Positions 10,201 through 16,942 of a stretch of DNA of 64,000 nucleotides are shown one piece after another. The stretch spans positions 1,779,001-1,843,000 of the forward strand of contig NZ_CP123872.1 of NCBI RefSeq assembly GCF_031598375.1. Reading direction: 5' to 3'. How positions within the stretch are numbered: position 1 is the first letter of the stretch; the number at the start of each line of letters is the position of its first letter. Under the pieces are notes generated by a model. The model was not told where the DNA came from. It saw only the letters and a program-made list of their open reading frames with translations, and searched no databases. The stretch comes from Temperatibacter marinus (lineage in GTDB: Bacteria; Pseudomonadota; Alphaproteobacteria; Sphingomonadales; Kordiimonadaceae). Position numbers and translations under genes: made by a program.

Positions 10201-10506
10201 TGCAGTACCTCCGTTCGCGGGCATGATGAAAACATCCATATTACCGAATCTATCACTGGCAAAGGCGATGCTTTTGCCGTCTTTTGACCAGACGGGGTGG
10301 CCATCCCATGCTTTATGTAATGTCATGGGGACGGCTGTCCCCCCTTTGCTTGCTACTTTGAAGATATCGCCTTTATATTGGAACAAGATTGACTTGCCAT
10401 CTGGGGAAATAGCGGCGCCTCTATACCAGTCACTATTAGTGTCTGCACTCATGGTTGTTGTTGTCAGTATTGCAGCAAGTGATAGTGATGTTAGAATTTT
10501 CTTCAT
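7231..10506 (-). CDS. secreted tricorn-like S41 protease with beta-propeller and PDZ
   Basis: Large exported protease (1091 aa) related to tricorn, which cuts oligopeptides into short peptides. Order: signal peptide (about residues 1-20), WD40/TolB-like propeller repeats through roughly residue 540, a Lys/Glu-rich spacer near 550-600, a second propeller-like part, a PDZ-like domain (LAKADLNISVNDTITAINGT) and a C-terminal S41 domain. The likely nucleophile is Ser992 in NYSDGHCFP. Expected location is the periplasm. It leads a transcript that continues into dat. The propeller names it tricorn-like rather than a simple carboxyl-terminal protease. Confidence 0.88.
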   Translation of the reverse strand: MKKILTSLSLAAILTTTTMSADTNSDWYRGAAISPDGKSILFQYKGDIFKVASKGGTAVPMTLHKAWDGHPVWSKDGKSIAFASDRFGNMDVFIMPANGGTAKRITHHSANDIPSDFSSDNQKILFSSTRQDAPKSVMGFTRASELYEISVSGGAPTMVLTTPASDAKYSKDDSHILYRGETGLEDPYRKHDTSSFTRDIWLYSKADGSHKRLTEEAVGDQDPVWGKNSKNFYYTSAKDGTFNIWKQDLDGKKKRLSSHENHAVRNLSRSKSGLMAYDHLGSLFTLKDGGKPKYVSVKIAADIAGSEEVKIPAAGMMSSFALSPNGKEIAFIARGDVYVTSTDYATSRRITQTGAQERSLSWGEDGKTLLYSSERGGKWRIYESRLTFEEEKYFFASTGTTERVLIDRPENEVGPGHAFRPVVSPDGKKVAFIGDRDTLMIFDDESKEIKTVIPRENTFHYTDGNIDFSWSPDSQWIAIEVQNNGRLFFPNIALVKADGSGDMADITQSGYSEYSPRWHSSGSIITWATARFGRRDHGSHGADFDIIAQFLDQESFDAFKASKEDTELAEDREKDMKEKESNSDNKKKEDTEKEETPKIDIQWENFEKRQARLTIHSGSLSSALLNKKATVLYYLMRGANGYDLWSHDLKKNSTSIMLPLKARSASMELSSDGKSLLVMANGRLSMVNLSSKKPKAVPVQATFLLHPAQERAEMFEHIWQQVADKFLKSVKPLHGANWDLMKAAYAPKIQSLNNNRDFAELMSEMLGELNASHTGARYRGPLSGDSTPSLGALFDPDKSKGLIIKHIFAEGPLAKADLNISVNDTITAINGTVLTAHVNPWGLLNNKTGHRVRLTIQKPAVGEALPEVRDIVMKPVSLGAEFSWRYERWVDRMEAMVQKLSGNRLAYVHLPFMADSVYRNTYSKLMGKHFTKEAVVVDSRWNRGGDLTNDLIVFLTGKRYMTNMPFGMKAQGEPLTRWTKPSILLMNEGNYSDGHCFPAAYSGINVGKTVGKQVPGTCSYVWWERTVSGDVIFGVPNLAILGPDGKTIMENDHLDPDVRVDLRPEDVLSGNDEQLKKAVELMLEQLDKGTK

Positions 10507-10661
10507 TTAGCCCTCCCAAAATTAGATAAAAACACCCTAAGTGTTTATTCACATCATAGCAAACCTATTTATAGGTAAGAGCGTGGACTGTTTTTTCTTG
10601 ATGAGGGATATATTTATAGTAGCATGCGGTCTACCCCTTTTTCGCTGAGAGTTGTACCGCA

Positions 10662-11309
10662 ATGACCGCACTATTATCTCTATATGTAAGAGAGATTGAA
10701 ACGGAGACCCTCGATCTCACAGTCTTGTCAGAAGACGAAATGTCTCGCTTTGGCAGAATGAGTGCTGAATCAGGTGCCGCTTTTGCCCTAGGGAGAATGA
10801 TTTTACGTCGGTCTCTCAGCAAAATTCTTAGATGCTCTGCAGAAAATGTCCCTTTGGTCAAACAAAAGGATGGGTCAGTGAGATTAGAAGGGGCCTTAGC
10901 CCCCGCCTTTTCGCTCTCTCACAGCGGTGCTTATGTTGCTGTTGCACTATGCGAACAATCTATGAAGTTAGGTCTTGATCTGGAAGATATGAAGCTTCAA
11001 CGCGGGGATTTCAGAAAGATCAGCAACAGATACTTTAACAAATCAGAACAAAACTATTTGGCCAGCTGTGAAAACCCACGGAATTCTTTTTATCAGTTGT
11101 GGACGGCGAAAGAGGCACTGGTCAAATTGGATAGAGGCGCAATTGCGCAGTATTTAGGAGGGGCAGAACTTTGTGTAAAGGGCCACATCCTCCACTTGAT
11201 CGGGGTTACGCCGAAAGGCACGGAAAACCCTATTTTGAAGTCAGACGTTATGGATGATTTGATTTGGACCATTGCTGCTGACAGACCTTTTGACGTGGTC
11301 TATAAATAA
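10662..11309 (+). CDS. 4'-phosphopantetheinyl transferase (Sfp/AcpT-like)
   Basis: Transfers the phosphopantetheine arm of CoA to a serine on a carrier protein. Family motifs are visible: LGLDLEDMK (Mg-binding Asp-x-Glu, about residue 105), then YFNKSEQNYL and WTAKEALVKL, the third conserved motif. Length 215 aa is normal for the Sfp group. No polyketide, NRPS or carrier-protein gene lies nearby, so the target is unknown. It diverges from the tricorn-like gene across about 155 bp and stands alone. Confidence 0.85.
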   Translation: MTALLSLYVREIETETLDLTVLSEDEMSRFGRMSAESGAAFALGRMILRRSLSKILRCSAENVPLVKQKDGSVRLEGALAPAFSLSHSGAYVAVALCEQSMKLGLDLEDMKLQRGDFRKISNRYFNKSEQNYLASCENPRNSFYQLWTAKEALVKLDRGAIAQYLGGAELCVKGHILHLIGVTPKGTENPILKSDVMDDLIWTIAADRPFDVVYK

Positions 11310-11341
11310 AAAGCCCCACTGCACTGCGCTGCACTGGGGCT
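11306..11341 (-). terminator. intrinsic terminator of bfr
   Basis: On the minus strand, AGCCCCA pairs with TGGGGCT around a GC-rich inner part with further imperfect pairing, followed by TTTTTATTTAT. It lies just beyond the bacterioferritin stop codon; the opposite strand has no T-run after the stem. Confidence 0.75.
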
Positions 11342-11367
11342 GATGGTCGTCTGAAGAATAAAAAGAT

Positions 11368-11847
11368 CTAGCTTTCTATATCTCCCATCATACTCTGGCA
11401 ATAATTTTGCTCGCCAACACGTTCGATGAGGCTCAGCTGTGTTTCAAGCCAGTCAATATGCTCTTCTTCACTTTCAAGAATTTCTACACAGAGTTCACGG
11501 CTTGCAAAGTCTTCCACTTTTTCACAGTGTTTGATGGCTTCTTTCAAATCTACATGGGCGCGGTGTTCCATATCCAGGTCGCTTGAAAGCATTTCACTGA
11601 CTGTTTCACCAATATTTAATTTCCCGAGATCCTGATAGTTTGGAATGCCTTGAAGGAATAGGATACGCTCTGTGAGTTTGTCAGCATGCTTCATCTCATC
11701 AATGCTTTCCTCAACTTCTTTATCGCCGAGTTTGTCGAGACCCCAATCCTTTAGGATCTTCCCGTGAAGGAAATATTGATTAATTGCGGTCAATTCATTG
11801 TACAAAATTTTGTTTAAGTGCTGAATAACACCTTTATCGCCCTTCAT
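11368..11847 (-). CDS. bfr: bacterioferritin
   Basis: Iron-storage subunit of 159 aa forming a 24-mer shell that oxidises and stores Fe(II). All ferroxidase ligands are present at the family positions: Glu18, Glu51, His54, Glu94, Glu127 and His130. The haem-binding Met52 is also present, so this is a haem-type bacterioferritin rather than ferritin. The ferredoxin partner Bfd is encoded upstream on the same strand, separated by 267 bp that contain a Fur-like box about 95 bp before the bfr start. Confidence 0.95.
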   Translation of the reverse strand: MKGDKGVIQHLNKILYNELTAINQYFLHGKILKDWGLDKLGDKEVEESIDEMKHADKLTERILFLQGIPNYQDLGKLNIGETVSEMLSSDLDMEHRAHVDLKEAIKHCEKVEDFASRELCVEILESEEEHIDWLETQLSLIERVGEQNYCQSMMGDIES

Positions 11848-11940
11848 GGCTGTCTCCTATATTTGTTTGAAAAGAATATAGCCTGATCGGGTGAGTTTTT
11901 CAAGAGGGAATTTGGAAAAAGTCGTTTAAAATCAATAACT

Positions 11941-11959
11941 AATAATGATTATGAGAGTT
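11941..11959. promoter_or_regulatory. Fur-like box upstream of bfr
   Basis: AATAATGATTATGAGAGTT matches 13 of 19 positions of the classical Fur consensus, with an unbroken 11-base match (ATAATGATTAT). It lies 94 bp before bfr. Some alphaproteobacteria use Irr or RirA instead, so the regulator is uncertain. Confidence 0.35.
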
Positions 11960-12114
11960 AGTCTTAAAAGAGAGATCGTGAAGTGGGTCGGCCGACAGCT
12001 AGATAAGAATGCGGCTAAGAATGACTATAAGTTTCTCGAAAGAAGCAAAATGTAGGGCGTGCCTGAAAAAGTTATTTTTCAAGTTGAAATATGCTTAAAA
12101 GGGTAGGGGAGATT

Positions 12115-12294
12115 TTATTGTTTAGAATGGTGGGCTTGATGACCGCGGATCATATCTTTGATCTGACAAGTACATTTTCCGCACTGTGCTTTGCAATCAT
12201 GAGATCGATAGACACGGGACACGCTATTTGCCCCGCTTTGAATTGCCGACTTTACATCTCTATCAGTAATACCATTACACAAACATACGTACAT
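12115..12294 (-). CDS. bfd: bacterioferritin-associated ferredoxin
   Basis: Small [2Fe-2S] protein that passes electrons to bacterioferritin so stored iron can be released. It starts MYVCLCNGIT and carries the CxC plus CxxC cysteine set (CLC and CGKC, with an additional Cys in DCKAQC) at family spacing. I chose the ATG at 12294 because relatives start at MYVCLC; a GTG at 12309 would add five residues. It has a basic, His-rich tail after the Fe-S domain. It lies upstream of bfr on the same strand with a separate candidate iron box. Confidence 0.9.
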   Translation of the reverse strand: MYVCLCNGITDRDVKSAIQSGANSVSRVYRSHDCKAQCGKCTCQIKDMIRGHQAHHSKQ

Positions 12295-12331
12295 AGCTTC
12301 TTCATCCACTCTTAAAGAATCGCTTGATAGT

Positions 12332-12350
12332 GCGAATGATTATTAAGTAC
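12332..12350. promoter_or_regulatory. Fur-like box upstream of bfd
   Basis: GCGAATGATTATTAAGTAC matches 12 of 19 Fur consensus positions and shares AATGATTAT with the site before bfr. It lies 23-40 bp before the candidate starts of bfd, where a repressor would block transcription. Confidence 0.33.
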
Positions 12351-12362
12351 AATAGTGAGCCG

Positions 12363-12420
12363 AGACCGTCAAGCTATTAATAATGGTTCTTACTATTATT
12401 ATTAACGAGTAAGACGGTCT
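12363..12420. repeat. nested inverted repeats downstream of CPBP gene
   Basis: An outer perfect 8-bp inverted repeat (AGACCGTC at 12363-12370, GACGGTCT at 12413-12420) encloses an inner perfect 8-bp inverted repeat (TTAATAAT at 12377-12384, ATTATTAA at 12398-12405). It lies between the 3' end of the CPBP protease gene and bfd. No T-run follows on either strand. Confidence 0.6.
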
Positions 12421-12438
12421 GGCTAGAAAATAAAGAGA

Positions 12439-13320
12439 TTACATCCCTTCACGTTTTGCTCGCCGCCAGAAATAGAGGGCAGCCATAACGACAACGATTG
12501 GCATCATGACACCAAATTCATCGACATAGAGGTGGGTTTCAGCCCCTTTCTGTGTGAGGGGTGTGAATATGCCTTGGATGAATAAGTTGTGACTGGCATG
12601 CAGGATCGCTGCAGGCCATAGGCTTTTTGATTTAAATGTGAGATAGGCATAAATAGGGCCCATCGCTGAAATGCTTACGGTGAAAAGTGCGAGTTGAAGA
12701 TAAAAATTTCCTTCGCCGTTGTTGTAATCTGTAAAGAGGATTGCTGGCCAGTGCCACATACCCCAGATCAGGCCACTTAAAACAGCCAGTTGTCCAAAGG
12801 ACATGACTTTTCGCATTTCCCAAATCATAAAGCCGCGCCAGCCAATCTCTTCACCCAGTGCTCGAGAGAGTGAAGCGATAACACCGAAACTCGCGAGCAA
12901 CAGCACAAAAAAGAGAGTTGCAACGATATTTGTCTCTCCAGTCCCAATTACATTGCTGGACCAATCAGCGAGTGTCTTAGGGTTAGGAAAGCTACTGTCC
13001 CCTAGTTGAAAGAGCCAGATCGGGGCATAAATGAGTGTCCCATATACAATCGGCAACCACCATGCCATCCAGTTCCATTTCCATTCACCCCAGCCCCATG
13101 GCAGGTCGCTAATTTTTCGCTTGATAATGAGACAAGTGAGAAGAGCGGCAATCCCCGGTGCCCACATCACACCAGCCACAAGCATGCGTGACATTTGCCC
13201 CATATTGATCATCAATAAGTTATAGACGGCACTGAGACCGATCATGATAAGCATAAAAATTACGAGATTGCGCCAAGCTTCTTGGCGTTCAGTGCTATTA
13301 TCTGTTGGTACATCAACCAT
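12439..13320 (-). CDS. CPBP-family intramembrane metalloprotease (CAAX protease/Abi)
   Basis: Multi-pass membrane protein (about 293 aa) of the CPBP/Abi family, whose members are intramembrane glutamate proteases/metalloproteases. Motif 1 EEIGWRGF (EExxxR), the later WHWPAIL histidine and HASHNLF give the expected active-site set. Substrate is unknown. I chose the ATG at 13320 because an intrinsic terminator of the upstream nfeD lies immediately before it and would fall inside the longer reading frame starting at 13377. Oddly, the 3' arm of that terminator doubles as the Shine-Dalgarno of this gene. Confidence 0.85.
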   Translation of the reverse strand: MVDVPTDNSTERQEAWRNLVIFMLIMIGLSAVYNLLMINMGQMSRMLVAGVMWAPGIAALLTCLIIKRKISDLPWGWGEWKWNWMAWWLPIVYGTLIYAPIWLFQLGDSSFPNPKTLADWSSNVIGTGETNIVATLFFVLLLASFGVIASLSRALGEEIGWRGFMIWEMRKVMSFGQLAVLSGLIWGMWHWPAILFTDYNNGEGNFYLQLALFTVSISAMGPIYAYLTFKSKSLWPAAILHASHNLFIQGIFTPLTQKGAETHLYVDEFGVMMPIVVVMAALYFWRRAKREGM

Positions 13321-13349
13321 AAAAAATCCCTCCCCAGAGTGAGGAGGGA
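13321..13349 (-). terminator. intrinsic terminator of nfeD overlapping an SD
   Basis: Minus strand: TCCCTCC pairs with GGAGGGA (9-nt loop), then TTTTTT, then ATG of the CPBP gene. The 3' arm (GGGGAGGGA) is also the only SD-like sequence for that ATG, so folding would both end the transcript and hide the ribosome site. Confidence 0.8.
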
Positions 13350-13383
13350 CTGTAACTGAGCTAGGACGGTTGGTCAAATTGGC

Positions 13384-13833
13384 TTATTCTACAGCCAGTT
13401 CTGTGCCGTTTACGTCAGCAACGGTAACACTGTCACCTTTTTTCTTATCAGGCCCTGTTGCGAGCCAGAGACTGTCACCGACTTTAACTTTTCCCTTGCC
13501 ATTCTCAATAGGAACAACAACAGTCACTGTGCGACCAATCATACTATTGCCGCGTTGGTTCAGGGTCTCATTTTCAGAGGGGATATCGCCTTGTTCCTTA
13601 ATAACACGGCGCCCGACCATCACAGAGGCGACGGCAAGGAGTGTGAAAATGAAAGTTTGCATCTCCCAACTTAAATCGCTGAGCACAAAAACTAGTCCTG
13701 CCATGGCACCTGCAGCGATACCAAGCCAAAGAAAAGCGATACCTGGCGCCAACATTTCCAAAAACAGAAAGAGGAAGAGGGCGACCAGCCACATCCAGTG
13801 AGTGAAACTTAATTCTAAAACAAGTTGTTCCAT
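13384..13833 (-). CDS. NfeD-family membrane protein
   Basis: NfeD-like protein of about 149 aa: hydrophobic N-terminal half with membrane helices, then a C-terminal OB-fold-like domain (IGRTVTVVVPIENGKGKVKVGDSLWLA). NfeD proteins usually pair with SPFH proteins in membrane microdomain organisation, and an SPFH gene lies directly upstream. I chose the ATG at 13833, about 9 nt after AGGAGG; an ATG at 13842 abuts the SD and is unlikely. It is followed by a terminator. Confidence 0.88.
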   Translation of the reverse strand: MEQLVLELSFTHWMWLVALFLFLFLEMLAPGIAFLWLGIAAGAMAGLVFVLSDLSWEMQTFIFTLLAVASVMVGRRVIKEQGDIPSENETLNQRGNSMIGRTVTVVVPIENGKGKVKVGDSLWLATGPDKKKGDSVTVADVNGTELAVE

Positions 13834-13846
13834 GGGGTCCATCCTC

Positions 13847-14806
13847 CTAAGTCCTTGGAATGCCGCTAGAGCTTGTCTCGGCTTTTTTGTCAGATCCTAT
13901 ATCTTTTAAGAGTTCCCCGATGCCACCTATTGATCCGATCACACTGCTGGCTTCAAGAGGCATAAAGACAAGTTTTTGATTGTTGCTCTCTGCAAATTTC
14001 CCTAGGGTTTCCACATATTTCTGGGCAACGAAATAGTTGATCGCTTGACTGTCGCCTGAAGAAATGGCGTCGTTGACCATGCGGGTTGCATTGGCCTCCG
14101 CTTCTGCTTCTCTTTCGCGGGCTTCAGCATCTCTAAAGGCCGCTTCTTTTCTGCCTTCAGCTTCCAGGATAGCAGCTTTCTTTTCGCCCTCTGCTCTTAG
14201 AATTTCAGATTGCCTCTGCCCTTCAGATTCCAGAATAGCTGCACGTTTGTCACGTTCTGATTTTAGCTGGCGCGCCATTGCATTGACGATATCCACGGGA
14301 GGTTCGATATCTTTCACTTCAACACGTGTCACTTTAACACCCCATGGATTGGTAGCCTCGTCAACGACAATCAGAAGTTTTCCGCTGATTTCATCTCGTT
14401 TTGAGAGAAGATCGTCCAGGTCCATGCCGCCGACAACTGTTCTCAAATTTGTTGTCGATAAATTCATTATAGCCAATTCTAGGTCGTTTACTTCATACGT
14501 GGCCATTGAGCTATCTAAGATTTGGAAGAAAACAACTCCGTCTATGCGGACCATTGCATTATCTTTGGTAATCACTTCTTGGGATGGAATGTCTAAAACA
14601 CGTTCCATGACGTTAACCTTAGCGCCTATGCGATCAATGAAAGGAATAATAATATGAAAACCAGGCTTTAAGGTGCGGGTGAATTTACCCATCCGTTCAA
14701 TAGTATATTCATAGCCCTGTGTTACAACGGTTGCAGCCATGAATATGGTAATGACCCCGACAAATAATAGGGTAAGTGCTAAGGCTGAAAAACCACCAAA
14801 ATCCAT
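13847..14806 (-). CDS. SPFH/Band 7 stomatin-like protein (QmcA-type)
   Basis: Stomatin/prohibitin-family membrane-anchored scaffold of 319 aa. One N-terminal membrane helix (about residues 7-27), an SPFH domain (GYEYTIERMGKFTRTLKPGFH; VIIPFIDRIG), then a long charged coiled coil rich in Ala/Glu/Arg (about residues 180-240) typical of flotillin/stomatin oligomers. It is first in an operon with nfeD, a conserved pairing. A strong SD (AGGAGGAGG) precedes the start. Confidence 0.92.
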   Translation of the reverse strand: MDFGGFSALALTLLFVGVITIFMAATVVTQGYEYTIERMGKFTRTLKPGFHIIIPFIDRIGAKVNVMERVLDIPSQEVITKDNAMVRIDGVVFFQILDSSMATYEVNDLELAIMNLSTTNLRTVVGGMDLDDLLSKRDEISGKLLIVVDEATNPWGVKVTRVEVKDIEPPVDIVNAMARQLKSERDKRAAILESEGQRQSEILRAEGEKKAAILEAEGRKEAAFRDAEAREREAEAEANATRMVNDAISSGDSQAINYFVAQKYVETLGKFAESNNQKLVFMPLEASSVIGSIGGIGELLKDIGSDKKAETSSSGIPRT

Positions 14807-14946
14807 AAAAACCTCCTCCTGATTTTATTATTTTTGCGTCCGAACTTAAGAAAGTTCAGATCTGTTATAAACTTTAGATGGGGATTGTGATGGTTTTTTT
14901 CAAGTCAAAGGAAAATATCTATAGGGAACAGATAAAAGAGAATGTT

Positions 14947-15861
14947 TTATTTTTTCTTATTGTAAAAGGCGGGATAGGCGCTTTGCATTAAGGCAATATC
15001 CTCTGGGGTGGACCAATATTCCATAATCTTTTGAAACTCTGGCTTTGTGCGATGTTCAGACAAAAGCTTATTGATCTCATGGATTGTTTTTTTTCCCCAC
15101 TCAGATTTTGTACAAGCGACATACCCACTAACAAAGAGAGGGAGTTCTTTGATCGGCAGGCCAACTAAATCATGACTGCTCTGCTGCACTTCGTTGACAT
15201 ATTTTTGGATTGAGGGGTATTCAATGGTGTAATCAATGCGCTTCTTTTTCATCATCATAAAGATGCCTTCTACTGCGCCAGCCCCGTATCGATAAAAGAT
15301 TTTCTCTTTATGTTGATCTAACACTTTATCTAAAAGCGGATGGAAGGCCCGCTGCGCGACTAAGCCAGCCTTTAGGGTATCAGAATGGGAGAGAAGATCT
15401 TCTAATGAGATACTGGCACCAAGTTTATAGCCGAGTATGTTTTCAATTCGAGCGATATTTTCTCTAACGAAGAAAAGCCGGTGGTGTGCATTGAGAATTG
15501 CAGGCATAGAAAAATAAAGAGATTCGGTACGTTTTGTATTTTTCAACATTACAGAACAGACAGGTCTGCCGTTTGTCATGTCATTCAATATACGTGAGAT
15601 GTTAGCCTCATAACTCTCGTGACTGTATGTAGGAAGATGTTTTTCAAGGTAGCTAATAAATTGATCTACTGTGCCCCGACCTTTATGAGTTCCTCGAAGG
15701 ATGAAAACAGGGGGGATATGGAATTTCCCCCAGATAATTGTATTGGTTTTCAGAGAAGTATCTGATGGCGATTGCTCAAAAGCCTTTCCATTTTGGGCTA
15801 GTCCCAAACAGAGACTAAGTCCAATAAAGGCAAGGAGAATATACTTACAACCACACATCAT
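14947..15861 (-). CDS. TIGR02285-like periplasmic binding protein, orphan
   Basis: Exported 304-aa protein resembling family-3 solute-binding proteins of the TIGR02285 type; ligand unknown. An N-terminal signal peptide (about residues 1-28) is followed by IIWGKFHIPPVFI and a cysteine-containing VCSVMLKNTKRTE region. Later FYRYGAGAVEGIFMMMKKKRIDYTIEY resembles the ligand-lobe crossover of this fold. No permease or ATPase gene is adjacent, so it may be a sensor domain or scavenging protein rather than part of a transporter. Confidence 0.7.
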   Translation of the reverse strand: MMCGCKYILLAFIGLSLCLGLAQNGKAFEQSPSDTSLKTNTIIWGKFHIPPVFILRGTHKGRGTVDQFISYLEKHLPTYSHESYEANISRILNDMTNGRPVCSVMLKNTKRTESLYFSMPAILNAHHRLFFVRENIARIENILGYKLGASISLEDLLSHSDTLKAGLVAQRAFHPLLDKVLDQHKEKIFYRYGAGAVEGIFMMMKKKRIDYTIEYPSIQKYVNEVQQSSHDLVGLPIKELPLFVSGYVACTKSEWGKKTIHEINKLLSEHRTKPEFQKIMEYWSTPEDIALMQSAYPAFYNKKK

Positions 15862-15927
15862 GAGGGAATCAGACCACTATTTCCTCGATTAATCAAGTCT
15901 TTTGTGCCGGGAGATGGTCCTATCATT

Positions 15928-16815
15928 TCAACCCCACAACAAGGTTTTTTCTTGTTTAAACAAAGTTTGGAGATAGCTATAGACGGATTCCACACGGGCA
16001 AGCGGTCTAACGTCTTCGTGAACAAGCATCCAAATATCCCTTTCTAAATAAATCTCTTCTGGAAAGAGTGCTGTAAGGCCGGAAATTTTATCTGCTATAA
16101 ATGCAGGGAGAAGAGCAAAGCCAAGGCCGCTGGCGGCGGCTTGCGCTTGGCCCGTTACATTGGTACATCTGAAGATCACCTCAGGATTTGGAACGCGGTC
16201 TTCCAGTAGTTTTAATTCTGGATAAGATTGTAGATCGTTCACGTAGGCGATAAAGGGGTGCCCTTTAAGGTCATTGGATGTAATGATAGGGGCTTGTTTG
16301 GAAAGATAGCTATTGGCTGCATATAGTTTCAAACGATAGGAAGCTATTTTTGAAATGAGCATTTTCCCCTGTCTAGGGCGCGAGAGAGTTATTGCAATAT
16401 CAGCTTCTCTCTTTGAAAGGGAGACTGTGCGTGATTCAGCGACGAGTTCGAGTTCAATTTTCGGATATCGGGCAAAAAAGCTATGCAGTCGTGGACTGAT
16501 GAATTGACTGCCAATGCCTTCGGGCGTTGCTAGTCTTACCGTTCCTGACATGACCGTATCCTGACCGGCTATTTCTGCTTGAAGCGCCAGGCTTTCACTT
16601 TCCATTTTTTCAGCATAGGGCATGAGTTTTTCCCCAGCTTGAGTGAGAAGGTAGCCTTTTGGCAATCGAACAAAGAGTTGTTCTTCTAGTTCTTTTTCTA
16701 AGCTGGTAATGCGGCGCGAGACTGTTGTATGGTCTACACCTAATCGCTTAGCTGCGTTGTTGAGTTTACCTGTTCGTGCTACAGCCAAAAAAAACCTAAG
16801 ATTATTCCAATTCAT
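15928..16815 (-). CDS. LysR-family regulator divergent from mmsA
   Basis: LysR-type transcription factor (about 295 aa): N-terminal winged helix (NNLRFFLAVARTGKLNNAAKRL, then HTTVSRRITSLE) and a C-terminal ligand-binding domain. The ATG at 16815 has GAGGCGAG upstream and gives the family-typical start MNWNNLRFF; a frame reaching 16863 adds 16 unlikely residues. It diverges from mmsA, and the shared region holds repeated TGCA palindromes, so it most likely controls valine degradation in response to a pathway intermediate (inference). Confidence 0.9.
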   Translation of the reverse strand: MNWNNLRFFLAVARTGKLNNAAKRLGVDHTTVSRRITSLEKELEEQLFVRLPKGYLLTQAGEKLMPYAEKMESESLALQAEIAGQDTVMSGTVRLATPEGIGSQFISPRLHSFFARYPKIELELVAESRTVSLSKREADIAITLSRPRQGKMLISKIASYRLKLYAANSYLSKQAPIITSNDLKGHPFIAYVNDLQSYPELKLLEDRVPNPEVIFRCTNVTGQAQAAASGLGFALLPAFIADKISGLTALFPEEIYLERDIWMLVHEDVRPLARVESVYSYLQTLFKQEKTLLWG

Positions 16816-16837
16816 AAAGCTCGCCTCAATAGTTGTG

Positions 16838-16890
16838 TGCATATATGCAGAATAAGTATGCAAATTATCTTAATGACATGCATTAATGCA
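16838..16890. promoter_or_regulatory. operator array for the divergent LysR regulator
   Basis: Two perfect 12-bp palindromes, TGCATATATGCA (16838-16849) and TGCATTAATGCA (16879-16890), with a single TGCA half-site at 16859 between them. The starts are 21 and 20 bp apart, placing the sites on the same DNA face. The second palindrome lies between a candidate -35 (ATGACA, 16873) and -10 (TATAAC, 16897) for mmsA. Confidence 0.65.
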
Positions 16891-16942
16891 ATACTATATA
16901 ACATTTTCAAATACAATATTTCGATATTTAGGAGAATCCGTC

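Noticed and set aside
11945-12055. Short frame between bfr and bfd encoding about 36 residues (starts MIMRVSLKREIVKW)
   Set aside because: No SD, no terminator, overlaps the Fur-like box; size expected by chance.
13321-13377. 19-residue extension of the CPBP protease
   Set aside because: It would run through the nfeD terminator; ATG 13320 has the better SD.
14064-14657. 197-residue plus-strand frame, rich in Ser/Arg/Ala
   Set aside because: Antisense to the coiled-coil and SPFH regions of the stomatin-like gene; low complexity.
14843-14858. GAAC...GTTC inverted sequence before the SPFH gene, considered as a LexA box
   Set aside because: Alphaproteobacterial LexA boxes are direct GTTC/GAAC repeats with 7-bp spacing; this one is inverted with a different spacing.
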